Source: Maridesulfovibrio zosterae DSM 11974
GTDB lineage: Bacteria > Desulfobacterota > Desulfovibrionia > Desulfovibrionales > Desulfovibrionaceae
Length of the DNA stretch: 64,000 nt
NCBI RefSeq assembly: GCF_000425265.1
Contig: NZ_KE384344.1
Location: 64,673 to 128,672 of the forward strand
Direction of reading: 5' to 3'
A program made the translations under genes and the position numbers. The notes beneath the pieces are model-generated. The model did not search any database. It saw nothing but the letters and a program-made list of their open reading frames with translations, and was not told the DNA's origin. This document shows, in pieces, positions 53,834 to 62,693 of the stretch (position 1 is the first letter of the stretch; every line of letters begins with the position of its first letter).

Positions 53834-55090
53834 TTATTTGTCTGTCCAGATAAAGCGGTTTCCTTTTTTTCCGCAAAATCCGAGGAGCATATCTTTATAA
53901 TATAATCCAACAGGTCCTTTACCTTTTGCCGGAGCGCTCAGACTTTGGCCCGACAACAGATTGGAAAGATCTTGTGCTTTTTCTATTACCAGAGCCGAAG
54001 AAGCTGGTTTTGATGGTAGTAGGCAGCGCGCAAACGGGTCCGGCCTGAATTTGTCTCTATTTATTTTACCTATTGAAAAGCCCTGCCACCGCAGTCCCTT
54101 AGGTAATTTTTCTAATGCATGACGATTCAAAAACATGGCCTTGCCTTTGAATTCGTAGATATCTCCATCTGGAAGCAATGAGAAATCAACAGCTTCAGGG
54201 AATTCTATCTTTTGCAGGGTAATTTTTCTCCCATTCGGCGTACCTGTCTCTGGCAATTCCGTTTCCTGATTTCCTGGTTTGCGCAGGCCGCAGAGATAAA
54301 ATCCCTGCCCTCCGCCGGAACCGTCAACACGCAGCACGCCGTCCATGTCGGGAAGCAAGGGGTCTGCAATGGTGAACCCCTCCGGCCTAGGAAGGTGTAA
54401 AAGCTCAAAGCCAAGCTCCTCAGTAGCATATCGTGTTTGTTCTTCGTTTTCCTGAATATTTGTTGTGCACGTTGAATAAACAAGTTTCCCCCCTGGAGCC
54501 AGCAATCCATATGCTTTTTCAAGCAGTAAACGTTGCAGGTTTACCAGTGGAATTGTTTTTCCACCTTTCCATACATCCATTGCTTTAGGATTTTTATTTA
54601 GAGTGCCCCATCCACTGCATGGCGGGTCAAGCTGTATGGTTTTCCAGCTTGATAGTGGTAAAGGAAGTTTTTGTGACTCATAATGAACTGTTGCTGTATT
54701 TACGGCTTGAACTTTACGTAAATTCTGTCGCAGTAGAGCCAGTCTGTCACTTGATGGTTCACTCGCAAGCACAAAACCATCCCTGCCGGTTAGCCTTGCA
54801 AGGAGTCCTGTTTTACTGCCTGGAGCCGCACACATATCAAGCACAATCTCTCCGGCCTGTGGATTTAACATTAACGGAGGAAGCATTGACGAACGATCTT
54901 GGATATAGATACGTCCATAACGTGCAGCAATTGATTCTCCCAACGGGAAAGGTTCTTTTTCCAGAATGCGGGCCATGGAGTAGAAGGGTTCCGGTCGGAA
55001 TTCAAAACCTTGCTCACGAAGCAGTTCTTCTACCGATGAAATATCTTTATCAGCACATACAAGTCTGAAAGTTCTTAAATCGTTTGCCAT
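53834..55090 (-). CDS. RsmB/RsmF-family RNA m5C methyltransferase
   Basis: A 418-residue NOL1/NOP2/Sun-type enzyme. The SAM motif DMCAAPGSKTGLLA, the general DPPCSGWGTLN motif (Cys that releases product) and YSTCTTNIQENEEQ (nucleophile Cys in TC) show two catalytic cysteines. A C-terminal PUA/RsmF-like extension (about 290-418) ends LYYKDMLLGFCGKKGNRFIW. Methylates cytidine C5 in rRNA (RsmF targets 16S C1407) or tRNA; which is unknown. Forms an operon with the aldolase gene downstream. Confidence 0.9.
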   Translation of the reverse strand: MANDLRTFRLVCADKDISSVEELLREQGFEFRPEPFYSMARILEKEPFPLGESIAARYGRIYIQDRSSMLPPLMLNPQAGEIVLDMCAAPGSKTGLLARLTGRDGFVLASEPSSDRLALLRQNLRKVQAVNTATVHYESQKLPLPLSSWKTIQLDPPCSGWGTLNKNPKAMDVWKGGKTIPLVNLQRLLLEKAYGLLAPGGKLVYSTCTTNIQENEEQTRYATEELGFELLHLPRPEGFTIADPLLPDMDGVLRVDGSGGGQGFYLCGLRKPGNQETELPETGTPNGRKITLQKIEFPEAVDFSLLPDGDIYEFKGKAMFLNRHALEKLPKGLRWQGFSIGKINRDKFRPDPFARCLLPSKPASSALVIEKAQDLSNLLSGQSLSAPAKGKGPVGLYYKDMLLGFCGKKGNRFIWTDK

Positions 55091-55491
55091 AATTTGGGGG
55101 ATATTATTGATTATAAAGTTGATAGGATAAATTGGCTGGACAGATTTTTTTATATACGTTTTTTTTATAAATATTGATTAATATCTAGATATTTAGTTTG
55201 AAAGGAAAAGAGTTGATTTTCTTTGATATCAGATATCTAAATTTTTCAGTATAACACATGAGCAAAACAAGTAAATCAGAGGGCTCGATTTGACAAGAGC
55301 CTGGTGCGCAGTCCCTATCTTTAACTTTGCGTACTATTGAGTTAGCTGATACAAGCTTTCTACCCGTTTTTAAAAATATGGCATGGTTTTGCAGGCAATG
55401 TAGTTTACTTCTTGCCTTGATACCATTGGATAATATTTAGCAAATTCTTTTTTATATTAATATTTATATGTTTACCCGGAGGGTTGAATTT
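55091..55491. other. Intergenic region upstream of the TolB/FG-GAP gene
   Basis: 400 bp without a gene. It must carry promoters for the divergent methyltransferase operon and the exported-protein gene; TTGATA and GATAATAT boxes near 55420-55440 are a plausible sigma-70 promoter for the latter. No other structure. Confidence 0.4.
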
Positions 55492-57141
55492 ATGAAAGTT
55501 AGTCGTTTGACTGCTTATTTACTTGTTGTTTTATCTCTGTTTGCAGCAACTGCATCGTTTGCAGCAGGAGCACGTACTTACGCAGTTTTTCCTTTAGAAA
55601 TTAATGGACCAGACCAATACAAATATTTGAGTCGTGGCGTTCAGACCATGCTCATTTCACGCCTTAACTGGACCGGGCATTTTGAGCCGCTTGCCGGTTC
55701 AAGAGATCTGAAGGAAGCTGATCGTCCTAAAAATCAGGTGGAAGAACTCAAAAGTGTTCAGAGTCTTGGCGCAGATTATCTTGTCGTAGGGGCTGTCACG
55801 ATTATTGGAAAGGAAGCCTCTATTGATCTTCGTATGATTAATAAGGACGGTAAGTCATGGCCTCAGGATGCAAAAACAACCATTTCTGAATTGATTCCTA
55901 CTCTCGATGGAATGGCCAAAGACATCAAAGGTAAACTTTTTGAAAAGCCGGGCAGCAAAAAAGAAACAGCACAAGAAAAAGCCCGTGAGGATGCCCGCCC
56001 TGAAAGTCCTATGAATCCTGAATTTTTGACAGCAGCTTCTTCTGGGAAACTTGTTGAAAGCAACATTAACCCACAGTTTAGATACGAAGGAGGTACAGAA
56101 ACTCCGGGACGCTGGCGTAGTCAGAACATAAAAGTGGTAAATCTAGGTGGATTTGTTGCGGATGTTACCGGTGATGGCAAGACAGATACGGTTATTCTGA
56201 CTGACAGAGAGGTGAAAATTTTTGCAATTGAGAAGCAAAGATTGACAGAAGTGGGGTCTTACAAGTTCGCAAGCCGTGCAGAAGCTTTAAGAGTAAGTGG
56301 AATTGATATTGATCATGATGGTGTTGAAGAGGTTGTTCTTACCACTATGATGAACAATAAGCCTTACTCTTACATACTTTCCTTTAAAGGAAATATCCCC
56401 AAAGTATTGCTGGACCGTAACCCCAATTTTCTTTCAGTTATTAGAATACCTCCTAACTTTACAAAGACCATAGTGGGGCAGCGTGTTGATTCCAGCAGGA
56501 CCTTTTATTCTAAAGATTTGATGGAGTATATTTTTTCCAATGGTCGCCTTGTTCCAGTGAAGAAGATGACCGTTCCAGCTTTTGCTAATATATATAATAT
56601 GTATTATCTGCCTATGAAGGGTGATGATTATAAGGTTATTGTCATTAATAAGTATGGTCACCTCAATGTGTACGATAAGAACCTTGAGCCTCTATATGAA
56701 AGTCAGGATTCATATAACTCTGTTGATGTGAAAGTTGAGGTCTCATCAAAAATCAGAGGAATGGGGAATGAAAATAAGCGCGAGAAAATGGAGAATTATT
56801 ATTATATTCCCATGCCTATAGCCATTGTCTCCTTATCTGATCCTACAAAAAAGGAAGTCTTGTTGAATAAAGACCTTACTGTTGCTGGTCAGGTTTTCTC
56901 AAATTACAAGAGTTACGCCTCTGGTGAAATTCACTCTGAGTACTGGGACGGAGTAGGTCTTGCCCTTGCCTGGAAGACAAGACGTATCAAAGGAAGTGTC
57001 ACCTCGTATGGTATCGCTGATGTTGATAATGATGGGCAGGATGAACTTTACTGTATCATTAATACTTTTCCAGGGTCTCTTGGGATTAAATACAGGAAGA
57101 CTATGATTATCGCTTACGAGCTTAATGTTGATAAAAAATAA
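55492..57141 (+). CDS. Exported TolB-like/FG-GAP beta-propeller protein
   Basis: About 549 residues. GGAGGG lies nine bases before the ATG at 55492. A signal peptide (SRLTAYLLVVLSLFAATASFA) precedes a TolB/FlgO-like N-terminal domain (YAVFPLEINGPDQYKYLSRGVQTMLISRL, LGADYLVVGAVTIIG) and a C-terminal propeller with FG-GAP/Asp-rich loops: ADVTGDGKTDTVILTD, GIDIDHDGVEEVVLTT and IADVDNDGQDELYCIINT, probable calcium-binding repeats. Role unknown; such two-part proteins recur in Desulfovibrio. Ends with a strong terminator. Confidence 0.8.
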   Translation: MKVSRLTAYLLVVLSLFAATASFAAGARTYAVFPLEINGPDQYKYLSRGVQTMLISRLNWTGHFEPLAGSRDLKEADRPKNQVEELKSVQSLGADYLVVGAVTIIGKEASIDLRMINKDGKSWPQDAKTTISELIPTLDGMAKDIKGKLFEKPGSKKETAQEKAREDARPESPMNPEFLTAASSGKLVESNINPQFRYEGGTETPGRWRSQNIKVVNLGGFVADVTGDGKTDTVILTDREVKIFAIEKQRLTEVGSYKFASRAEALRVSGIDIDHDGVEEVVLTTMMNNKPYSYILSFKGNIPKVLLDRNPNFLSVIRIPPNFTKTIVGQRVDSSRTFYSKDLMEYIFSNGRLVPVKKMTVPAFANIYNMYYLPMKGDDYKVIVINKYGHLNVYDKNLEPLYESQDSYNSVDVKVEVSSKIRGMGNENKREKMENYYYIPMPIAIVSLSDPTKKEVLLNKDLTVAGQVFSNYKSYASGEIHSEYWDGVGLALAWKTRRIKGSVTSYGIADVDNDGQDELYCIINTFPGSLGIKYRKTMIIAYELNVDKK

Positions 57142-57148
57142 GTTGAGT

Positions 57149-57185
57149 AAGGCCTCCAGCTTACGGCTGGAGGCCTTATTTTATT
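57149..57185 (+). terminator. Terminator of the TolB/FG-GAP gene
   Basis: AAGGCCTCCAGC pairs with GCTGGAGGCCTT across a short loop; a T-rich tract ATTTTATT follows. Confidence 0.88.
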
Positions 57186-57221
57186 GTGCAATTTGAAATT
57201 AATCTTCACTCGGGAGGGACT

Positions 57222-58253
57222 ATGGTCAATTCTGCAAAATATTTAGGTCTCTTTGCATTCTTTTTATTCTTTGCATCGATTCTTTGTGTTGGTGTGCCGG
57301 CAAAGGCGGCAAAGGCGGCAGAGGTCAGCCTTAGTTACGCGAATTTCCCTCCTGCTAAAACTTTTCCTTGCGTCCAGATGGAACGCTGGAAACAAGAAGT
57401 AGAAAAAAGGACCGGCGGTAGAGTCGAGGTACAGACTTATCCCGGATCAACTCTGCTTGGTGCTAAAAATACTCTGCGCGGTGTTATGCAGGGACAGGCT
57501 GACATCGGGTGCATCAGCCTTGCTTATCATCCGGGTGTTTTTCCATTGTGTTCTGTTTTTGAACTTCCCCTCGGGTTTACAACATCGACTTCAGCCAGTC
57601 TTGCTCTTTGGGACTTGTACGAAAAATATCAGCCTAAAGAATTCAAACGTTTCAAAGTGCTGACCATGTTTACCTCAGCTCCATCAAACCTTATGACCAA
57701 GACTCCTATCCGTAAACTTGAGGATCTGAAAGGTCTTGAATTGCGTGCATCAGGTATTTTGTCTAAAATTCTTGAGTCACTGGGGGCAACTCCTGTTTCC
57801 ATGCCTATGTCTGAGACTCCCGAAGCATTGCAAAAAGGCGTTGTAAAGGGACTTTTTTCGTCTTTTGATGTGCTTAAGGATATGAATTTCGCTGAAATAT
57901 GTCATTACGAGACAGTAACTAACACCGCAGTATATCCTTTTGCTGTTATCATGAATATGAATACATGGAATGCGTTGCCTGATGATGTGAAGAAAATTTT
58001 TAATGATCTTGGGCGTGAGCAGGCAGAGTGGACTGGAAAATATATGGATCAGCATGTGAAGGATTCCATTGAATGGTCCAAAGATAAATATGGTATTGAA
58101 ATGATCAAACTTTCTGATGCAAATATGCAGTCTGTAAAGGAAAAGACCCTGCCTCTTATTAAGAATTGGAAAACCAAGGCTGATGCATCCGGTATAGATT
58201 CTGCAGCTGTTCTAGCTGACATTAAAGCTTCTCGGTTAAAGCTTGAGAAGTAG
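57222..58253 (+). CDS. dctP: TRAP transporter substrate-binding protein (DctP family)
   Basis: About 343 residues. GGGAGG immediately precedes the ATG at 57222. Signal peptide, then DctP fold: PPAKTFPCVQMERWKQEVEKRTGGRVEVQTYPGSTLLG, QGQADIGCISLAYHPGVFPLCSV, the conserved ligand Arg in KGLELRASG, and ETPEALQKGVVKGLFSSFDVLKDMNF. Such proteins bind dicarboxylates, other organic acids or taurine-like compounds and feed the DctQM permease. The ligand is not evident. An attenuator-like hairpin after this gene favours higher levels than the permease. Confidence 0.93.
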   Translation: MVNSAKYLGLFAFFLFFASILCVGVPAKAAKAAEVSLSYANFPPAKTFPCVQMERWKQEVEKRTGGRVEVQTYPGSTLLGAKNTLRGVMQGQADIGCISLAYHPGVFPLCSVFELPLGFTTSTSASLALWDLYEKYQPKEFKRFKVLTMFTSAPSNLMTKTPIRKLEDLKGLELRASGILSKILESLGATPVSMPMSETPEALQKGVVKGLFSSFDVLKDMNFAEICHYETVTNTAVYPFAVIMNMNTWNALPDDVKKIFNDLGREQAEWTGKYMDQHVKDSIEWSKDKYGIEMIKLSDANMQSVKEKTLPLIKNWKTKADASGIDSAAVLADIKASRLKLEK

Positions 58254-58277
58254 TATCCAGTTATTATGATTTATTAA

Positions 58278-58311
58278 GGCCTTCGGTATGTTTGCCGGGG
58301 GTCTCATTTTT
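58278..58311 (+). terminator. Attenuator hairpin between dctP and dctQ
   Basis: GGCCTTCGG pairs with CCGGGGGTC (several G-U) around an 8-nt loop, then TCATTTTT. A partial terminator here would explain excess binding protein relative to permease. Confidence 0.65.
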
Positions 58312-58451
58312 GTAATGGATTTTTACAATTGGTCTTTTCAGGTACGAGGGTCAGCCCCTTTTAAAACTATTGGCAGCTGAATTCATACCTTCAATCAATG
58401 TTCACTGCACATTTATAAGTGTTGTTGTGTCCTATGCGGGGCAATAAATTT

Positions 58452-58949
58452 ATGATGAATTTTATGGAAAAGTCAGCTCTCTGGATATGTAAAATTCTGG
58501 CATGTTTTGCAGGAATAACTCTTTCTTTGATGATAGCTCTGGCTTGCGTAAATATGATCTCCCGTGCTGTTTATGTCCCTGTGAAAGGTACATTTGAGCT
58601 GATGGGCTTTTTCGGTGCGGTTACGGCTGCCTTTTCATTGGGGTATTCTCAGCTGAATCGCAGTCATATTGCGGTAGGGTTGTTATTTAATAGATTTCCA
58701 AAACCCATACAGATATTTTTGGAAGCACTTTCAGGAGCTGCGTCATGTTTGTTCTTTGCATTTTGTGCGGTAGAAACAGTTAAGTGGGGGCTCTTTTTGT
58801 ACGATCTGGGAGAAGTCTCGGAAACACTTGGAATTCAGTTTTATCCTTTTGTTTTTGCTGTCGCTCTTGGATGTGGTGCTATGGCGTTTGTTTTACTGCT
58901 TGATATTGTCAGAACTCTGACCGGTAAAGAACCTATCAAAACGGCTTAA
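58452..58949 (+). CDS. dctQ: TRAP transporter small permease (DctQ family)
   Basis: About 165 residues with four transmembrane helices: LWICKILACFAGITLSLMIALACVNM, GFFGAVTAAFSLGYSQLN, FLEALSGAASCLFFAFCAVET and PFVFAVALGCGAMAFVLLL. Typical TRAP small-subunit motif RSHIAVG follows TM2. Start at ATG 58452 is my choice; earlier in-frame starts have no SD. Followed after 16 bp by dctM. Confidence 0.88.
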   Translation: MMNFMEKSALWICKILACFAGITLSLMIALACVNMISRAVYVPVKGTFELMGFFGAVTAAFSLGYSQLNRSHIAVGLLFNRFPKPIQIFLEALSGAASCLFFAFCAVETVKWGLFLYDLGEVSETLGIQFYPFVFAVALGCGAMAFVLLLDIVRTLTGKEPIKTA

Positions 58950-58965
58950 GGCGGATGATTATTTA

Positions 58966-60267
58966 ATGGAACCGATTACTATAGGCCTTGTAGGCATTCT
59001 CTGTCTGTTGCTGGTAATACTTGTTTTACGTATTCCCGTGGCTTTCGCAATGGGCATTATAGGCTTTGTCGGCTTTGCCAAGGTGCTGAATTTGAAAGCA
59101 GCATACGGAATGCTGGGAACAGAGGTTTGGAATGTATTTTCTTCGTATGGATTGACGGTAATCCCTCTGTTCATTCTCATGGGGCAGATTTGTTTTTATT
59201 CCGGCGTAAATGAGAGATTGTACAAATCTGCATATGCATGGATGGGGCATATTCGGGGTGGGATTGCCATGGCGACCGTAATGGCCTGCGCTGGATTTGC
59301 TGCTATCTGTGGTTCCAACACAGCCACTGCTGCAACCATGTCTACTGTTGCTCTGCCGGAAATGAAAAAATTTCGTTATAATCCTATACTCAGTACAGGG
59401 TCTGTTGCTGCCGGTGCAACACTTGGAGTTGTTATACCTCCAAGCGTTGTTCTTATTATCATAGGGTTGCAGACGGGCGAATCAATAGGTCGCCTTTTTA
59501 TGGGCGGAGTTATTCCCGGTATTCTGCTTTGCGGACTTTTCCTGCTGACAGTTTATTTTATGTGCATAAGCCATCCCGACTGGGGGCCTGCCGGGCCTGA
59601 AGTTAGCTTCAAGGAAAAATTGAGTTCTTTGCCCGGCTCAATTGAAATGGTAATTCTTTTTCTGCTGGTCATGGGTGGATTGTTTGCAGGTTGGTTTACT
59701 CCTACCGAGGCCGGGGCCGCCGGTTCTGCTTTTGCGCTTTTGATTAGCATAGTTTCCCGGAAAATGAGCTTCAAGAAATTTAGTGCCGCAGTTGTTGATA
59801 CTCTGAAAGTTTCCTGCATGATTATGATGGTTATGCTTGGAGCGGTCATTTTCGGACGATTTTTAGCTATTACACGTATTCCTTTTGAAGCAGCAAATTT
59901 TGTTTCAGCGCTACCCATTCCTCCTACCATAATCATTCTGCTTATTTGTGTAATATATGTTATCGGGGGAATGGTAATGGATGCTTTAGCCCTACTGCTG
60001 ATCACCATCCCTATCTTTTTTCCTATTGTCACAGCTATGGGGTATGATCCCATATGGTTTGGTGTCTTGATTACCATTGTTACAACAATGGGTGCAATTA
60101 CCCCACCTGTAGGTGTTACTACATTTATTGTCGCCTCAATGGCTGAAGATGTGTCAATTGATCGCGTTTTTTTAGGGGTGAGCTATTTCATGGTTGCCTA
60201 TATTGTCCTAGTCGCCTTGATGCTTATGCTTCCTGCAACAGTCACCTTTTTACCTACACTGCTTTAA
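58966..60267 (+). CDS. dctM: TRAP transporter large permease (DctM family)
   Basis: A 433-residue membrane subunit with 11-12 helices, family DctM: RIPVAFAMGIIGFVGFA, LTVIPLFILMGQICFYSG, GFAAICGSNTATAATMSTVALPEM, GATLGVVIPPSVVLIIIG, FTPTEAGAAGSAFALLIS and VTTMGAITPPVGVTTF. It carries the Na+-coupled transport path for the ligand brought by DctP. Standard length. Confidence 0.95.
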   Translation: MEPITIGLVGILCLLLVILVLRIPVAFAMGIIGFVGFAKVLNLKAAYGMLGTEVWNVFSSYGLTVIPLFILMGQICFYSGVNERLYKSAYAWMGHIRGGIAMATVMACAGFAAICGSNTATAATMSTVALPEMKKFRYNPILSTGSVAAGATLGVVIPPSVVLIIIGLQTGESIGRLFMGGVIPGILLCGLFLLTVYFMCISHPDWGPAGPEVSFKEKLSSLPGSIEMVILFLLVMGGLFAGWFTPTEAGAAGSAFALLISIVSRKMSFKKFSAAVVDTLKVSCMIMMVMLGAVIFGRFLAITRIPFEAANFVSALPIPPTIIILLICVIYVIGGMVMDALALLLITIPIFFPIVTAMGYDPIWFGVLITIVTTMGAITPPVGVTTFIVASMAEDVSIDRVFLGVSYFMVAYIVLVALMLMLPATVTFLPTLL

Positions 60268-60273
60268 TCCATT

Positions 60274-61143
60274 ATGCCTGCTGAGTTTGTAACAGTTACC
60301 AAGGCTGAGTCCGGACAGAAAATAATCCGTTTTCTCGAGCGTAGAGTAGGTGGTGAGGTGCCCCGAGCAGCTATTATGCGTTGGATTCGTAAAGGTCATG
60401 TGCGGGTCGATAAAGGCCGTTACAAGCCTTTTGATATAGTGAAAGAAGGGCAGACTGTCAGGATTCCTCCGTACAAGGCTGATCCCAAGCCGAAGCATGA
60501 TTTATTGCCACCACTTAAAGTTATTTACGAGGATCATAATTTTCTGGCTGTGTACAAGCCTGCAGGCCTTCCATCTCAGGGTGGCTCAGGGCACAAGGAC
60601 AGTGTGGCAGACAGGCTTCTCGGTATGTATGCAAATGATCATTTCAAGCCTGCTCCAGCTCATAGACTGGATCGGGACACTTCTGGTGTTCTGCTGGCAG
60701 GTAAAAGTTATGAGGGACAAAAAAAACTTTCTGATATGTTTGCAGCAGGGGAAGGTGGGAAATACTATCTAACTGTAGTCAAAGGACAGTGGATGGCAAA
60801 TGGCTGGCAGGAGCTTCATGATTTTATGGGGAAATCAGGTGAGTCTGGGAATGAGAAAGTTGTTACCGGTATTGGTAAAAAAGCATCTTCTTCTGTTTTT
60901 CCTTTGGCAGTTTCTGAAAGTGAGACTGTTCTTCTTGTACAGCTTCACACCGGTCGTACACACCAGATCAGAGTTCAGCTTTCTTCAAGGGGATTTCCGA
61001 TTATCGGTGATGGTAAATATGGCGGAGGTACAGGAGCAATGCAGTTACATTGCTGGAGAATAGAAACTCCGTGGTTTACAGCTGAGAGCCTTCCTGACTG
61101 GGATGTTGGACTTCCTGAGGATATAAATTTTTTTATATCATGA
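60274..61143 (+). CDS. S4-domain RluA-family pseudouridine synthase (RluC/RluD-like)
   Basis: A 289-residue enzyme. An N-terminal S4 RNA-binding domain (KIIRFLERRVGGEVPRAAIMRWIRKGHVRVD) precedes the catalytic domain: VIYEDHNFLAVYKPAGLPSQGG, catalytic Asp in HRLDRDTSGVLLAG, and LHTGRTHQIRVQL. It is the RluC/RluD type that modifies 23S rRNA. The gene begins six bases after dctM and has a terminator, so it probably rides on the TRAP transcript. Confidence 0.92.
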   Translation: MPAEFVTVTKAESGQKIIRFLERRVGGEVPRAAIMRWIRKGHVRVDKGRYKPFDIVKEGQTVRIPPYKADPKPKHDLLPPLKVIYEDHNFLAVYKPAGLPSQGGSGHKDSVADRLLGMYANDHFKPAPAHRLDRDTSGVLLAGKSYEGQKKLSDMFAAGEGGKYYLTVVKGQWMANGWQELHDFMGKSGESGNEKVVTGIGKKASSSVFPLAVSESETVLLVQLHTGRTHQIRVQLSSRGFPIIGDGKYGGGTGAMQLHCWRIETPWFTAESLPDWDVGLPEDINFFIS

Positions 61144-61184
61144 TTTTGCTATAATATCGAAAGGTTATATTCATGATTTTTGAG

Positions 61185-61217
61185 ACGGCTGGACACATGT
61201 GTCCAGCCGTTTTTTTA
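61185..61217 (+). terminator. Terminator of the TRAP/RluC-like transcript
   Basis: ACGGCTGGACACATGTGTCCAGCCGT is a 26-bp perfect palindrome spanning 61185-61210, followed by seven T. Confidence 0.93.
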
Positions 61218-61409
61218 TTATCTCTGCTTGAGTTCAATTTTCGTATTAAGTGATTTTTTTAAATAGAATATGTCCATATAAAAAAGGAGATTATGCTTTT
61301 AATATTTTGCTGATCTTTATAAACATGAAGTAGTTATTGACAAACGATAATTTATTGCTGTAATTCATGAATTTGAGAGAGGGGTTAAATTCGTTATCAG
61401 GAGTTACAA

Positions 61410-61949
61410 ATGGAAAAAATAAAAAAAATCAGCATTCTTCTAAAATATGCCTTCTTAGTGACACTTATAATTATACCTTTATTTGAGGTTTGCGCCTGGG
61501 TTTTATTTAACGGGAGTTATGACTCTTTTTTTATACCAGAGTTTTTAGTTAAATCAGAATTGTATATCTTAAGTCCTCTGAGTGATATGCAAAAAGCATT
61601 GGGGCTGGCCGCTTCAGCTCCATATATATTGTTAAGTTCCTACAGCATTTGGCAAATGGTTAAGCTCTTTACTCTATATTCACATGGAAAAATATTTACC
61701 GCTGAAAATTCAGCTTGTTACCGGCGTGCAGCATGGGCCTTGCTGATTGGAGAGATCGTATATTCTTTTAGTCTTACAGCTGTAATTCTTGTGGTGACCA
61801 TGAATAATAAAGTCGGTGAAAGGTTGCTGGTGTTCGGTTTTGACGATGCGAATATCGGCAATATTGTCATTGCCTGTGTAGTCTTGGCTATTTCATGGGT
61901 TATGGATGAGGGGCGTAAGCTTCAGGATGAAGCCGAGCTTACAATTTAA
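61410..61949 (+). CDS. DUF2975 membrane protein
   Basis: A 179-residue membrane protein with four helices (about 10-30, 65-85, 110-135, 145-165), of the DUF2975 type, with AGGAG before the ATG. In many bacteria such proteins are paired with a small YozG-type HTH regulator, exactly as here, nine bases downstream. Function unknown; often treated as a membrane-linked partner or regulator of the HTH protein. Confidence 0.75.
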   Translation: MEKIKKISILLKYAFLVTLIIIPLFEVCAWVLFNGSYDSFFIPEFLVKSELYILSPLSDMQKALGLAASAPYILLSSYSIWQMVKLFTLYSHGKIFTAENSACYRRAAWALLIGEIVYSFSLTAVILVVTMNNKVGERLLVFGFDDANIGNIVIACVVLAISWVMDEGRKLQDEAELTI

Positions 61950-61958
61950 GGGGTCAGT

Positions 61959-62180
61959 ATGGCGATACTTATTAATTTAGATGTGATGCTCGTAAAGCGT
62001 AAAGTTTCATCAAAGGAGCTGGCCGAAGCAGTAGGAATTACACCACAAAATCTTTCAGTTCTGAAGACCGGAAAGGCTAAAGCCATACGGTTCTCGACGC
62101 TAGAAGCCATATGCAGTTTTTTAGAGTGCCAACCCGGAGATATTTTAGAGTTTCATGAAGATGAGGATATTACTTTATAA
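61959..62180 (+). CDS. YozG-type helix-turn-helix (Cro/C1) regulator
   Basis: A 73-residue HTH protein: VSSKELAEAVGITPQNLSVLKTGKAKAIRF is the HTH, and LEAICSFLECQPGDILEF the end of the fold typical of YozG-like XRE regulators. GGGG precedes the ATG. Its partner gene encodes a DUF2975 protein, translated just before. Target genes unknown; self-regulation likely. Confidence 0.88.
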   Translation: MAILINLDVMLVKRKVSSKELAEAVGITPQNLSVLKTGKAKAIRFSTLEAICSFLECQPGDILEFHEDEDITL

Positions 62181-62249
62181 GAATGATATTCATCAGTTGT
62201 GATTTTTGAATGGTTCAGGCTAAGTTCTGTGATTTTAATTTATAACAAA

Positions 62250-62286
62250 AGGCCCCGCGACCAGAATGGTTACGGGGCCTCTTTTT
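62250..62286. terminator. Bidirectional terminator between the HTH gene and the ech operon
   Basis: AGGCCCCG pairs with CGGGGCCT around a 15-nt loop; TTTTT follows on the plus strand and TTTTG on the minus strand, serving both convergent units. Confidence 0.88.
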
Positions 62287-62310
62287 AGTACAAGACAAGC
62301 CAGCAAATTA

Positions 62311-62682
62311 TTATTTGGCTTTCTTTTTGGGTGGCTTAACTTTGCCGACCTGCTCTATCATTTCGCGTTCCGCAGATGGAGCGCGGTGTACGGGTTTCAT
62401 GTACAGACTATTCGTCGGACAATGATCCACGCAGATTGAGCAATATACACAGGCAAATGGATCACAAACCCATGTGCCTGTGCCGCTATCTTTGTCTTTG
62501 GTAACTGTTATGCACTGTGAAGGGCATTTTATCTGGCATTTTTTGCAGAAGATGCAGTCATCAATGTTATTGAACAGTTCACCTCTGTAACGGTCAAAAG
62601 GCTCACGCTTTTCCACTGGATACATGCGTGTTGAGCTTTTTGAAAGGAGGTTTTTCAGTACAGTGGGAGTCATGTTAAGCAT
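62311..62682 (-). CDS. echF: Ech hydrogenase ferredoxin-like subunit (EchF)
   Basis: About 123 residues with two [4Fe-4S] motifs: CIFCKKCQIKCP and CVYCSICVDHCP. It is the NuoI/EchF-type subunit that passes electrons between ferredoxin and the hydrogenase. AGGAGG lies eight bases before the ATG at 62682; the start overlaps the end of echE (stop at 62694), so the two are coupled. A Lys/Pro-rich tail ends the protein. Last gene of the operon. Confidence 0.88.
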   Translation of the reverse strand: MLNMTPTVLKNLLSKSSTRMYPVEKREPFDRYRGELFNNIDDCIFCKKCQIKCPSQCITVTKDKDSGTGTWVCDPFACVYCSICVDHCPTNSLYMKPVHRAPSAEREMIEQVGKVKPPKKKAK

Positions 62683-62693
62683 GTCTCGGCCTC

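Noticed and set aside
55379-55393. Sigma-54 promoter-like TGGCATGGTTTTGCA ahead of the TolB/FG-GAP gene
   Set aside because: The spacing between GG and GC is one base short of the consensus.
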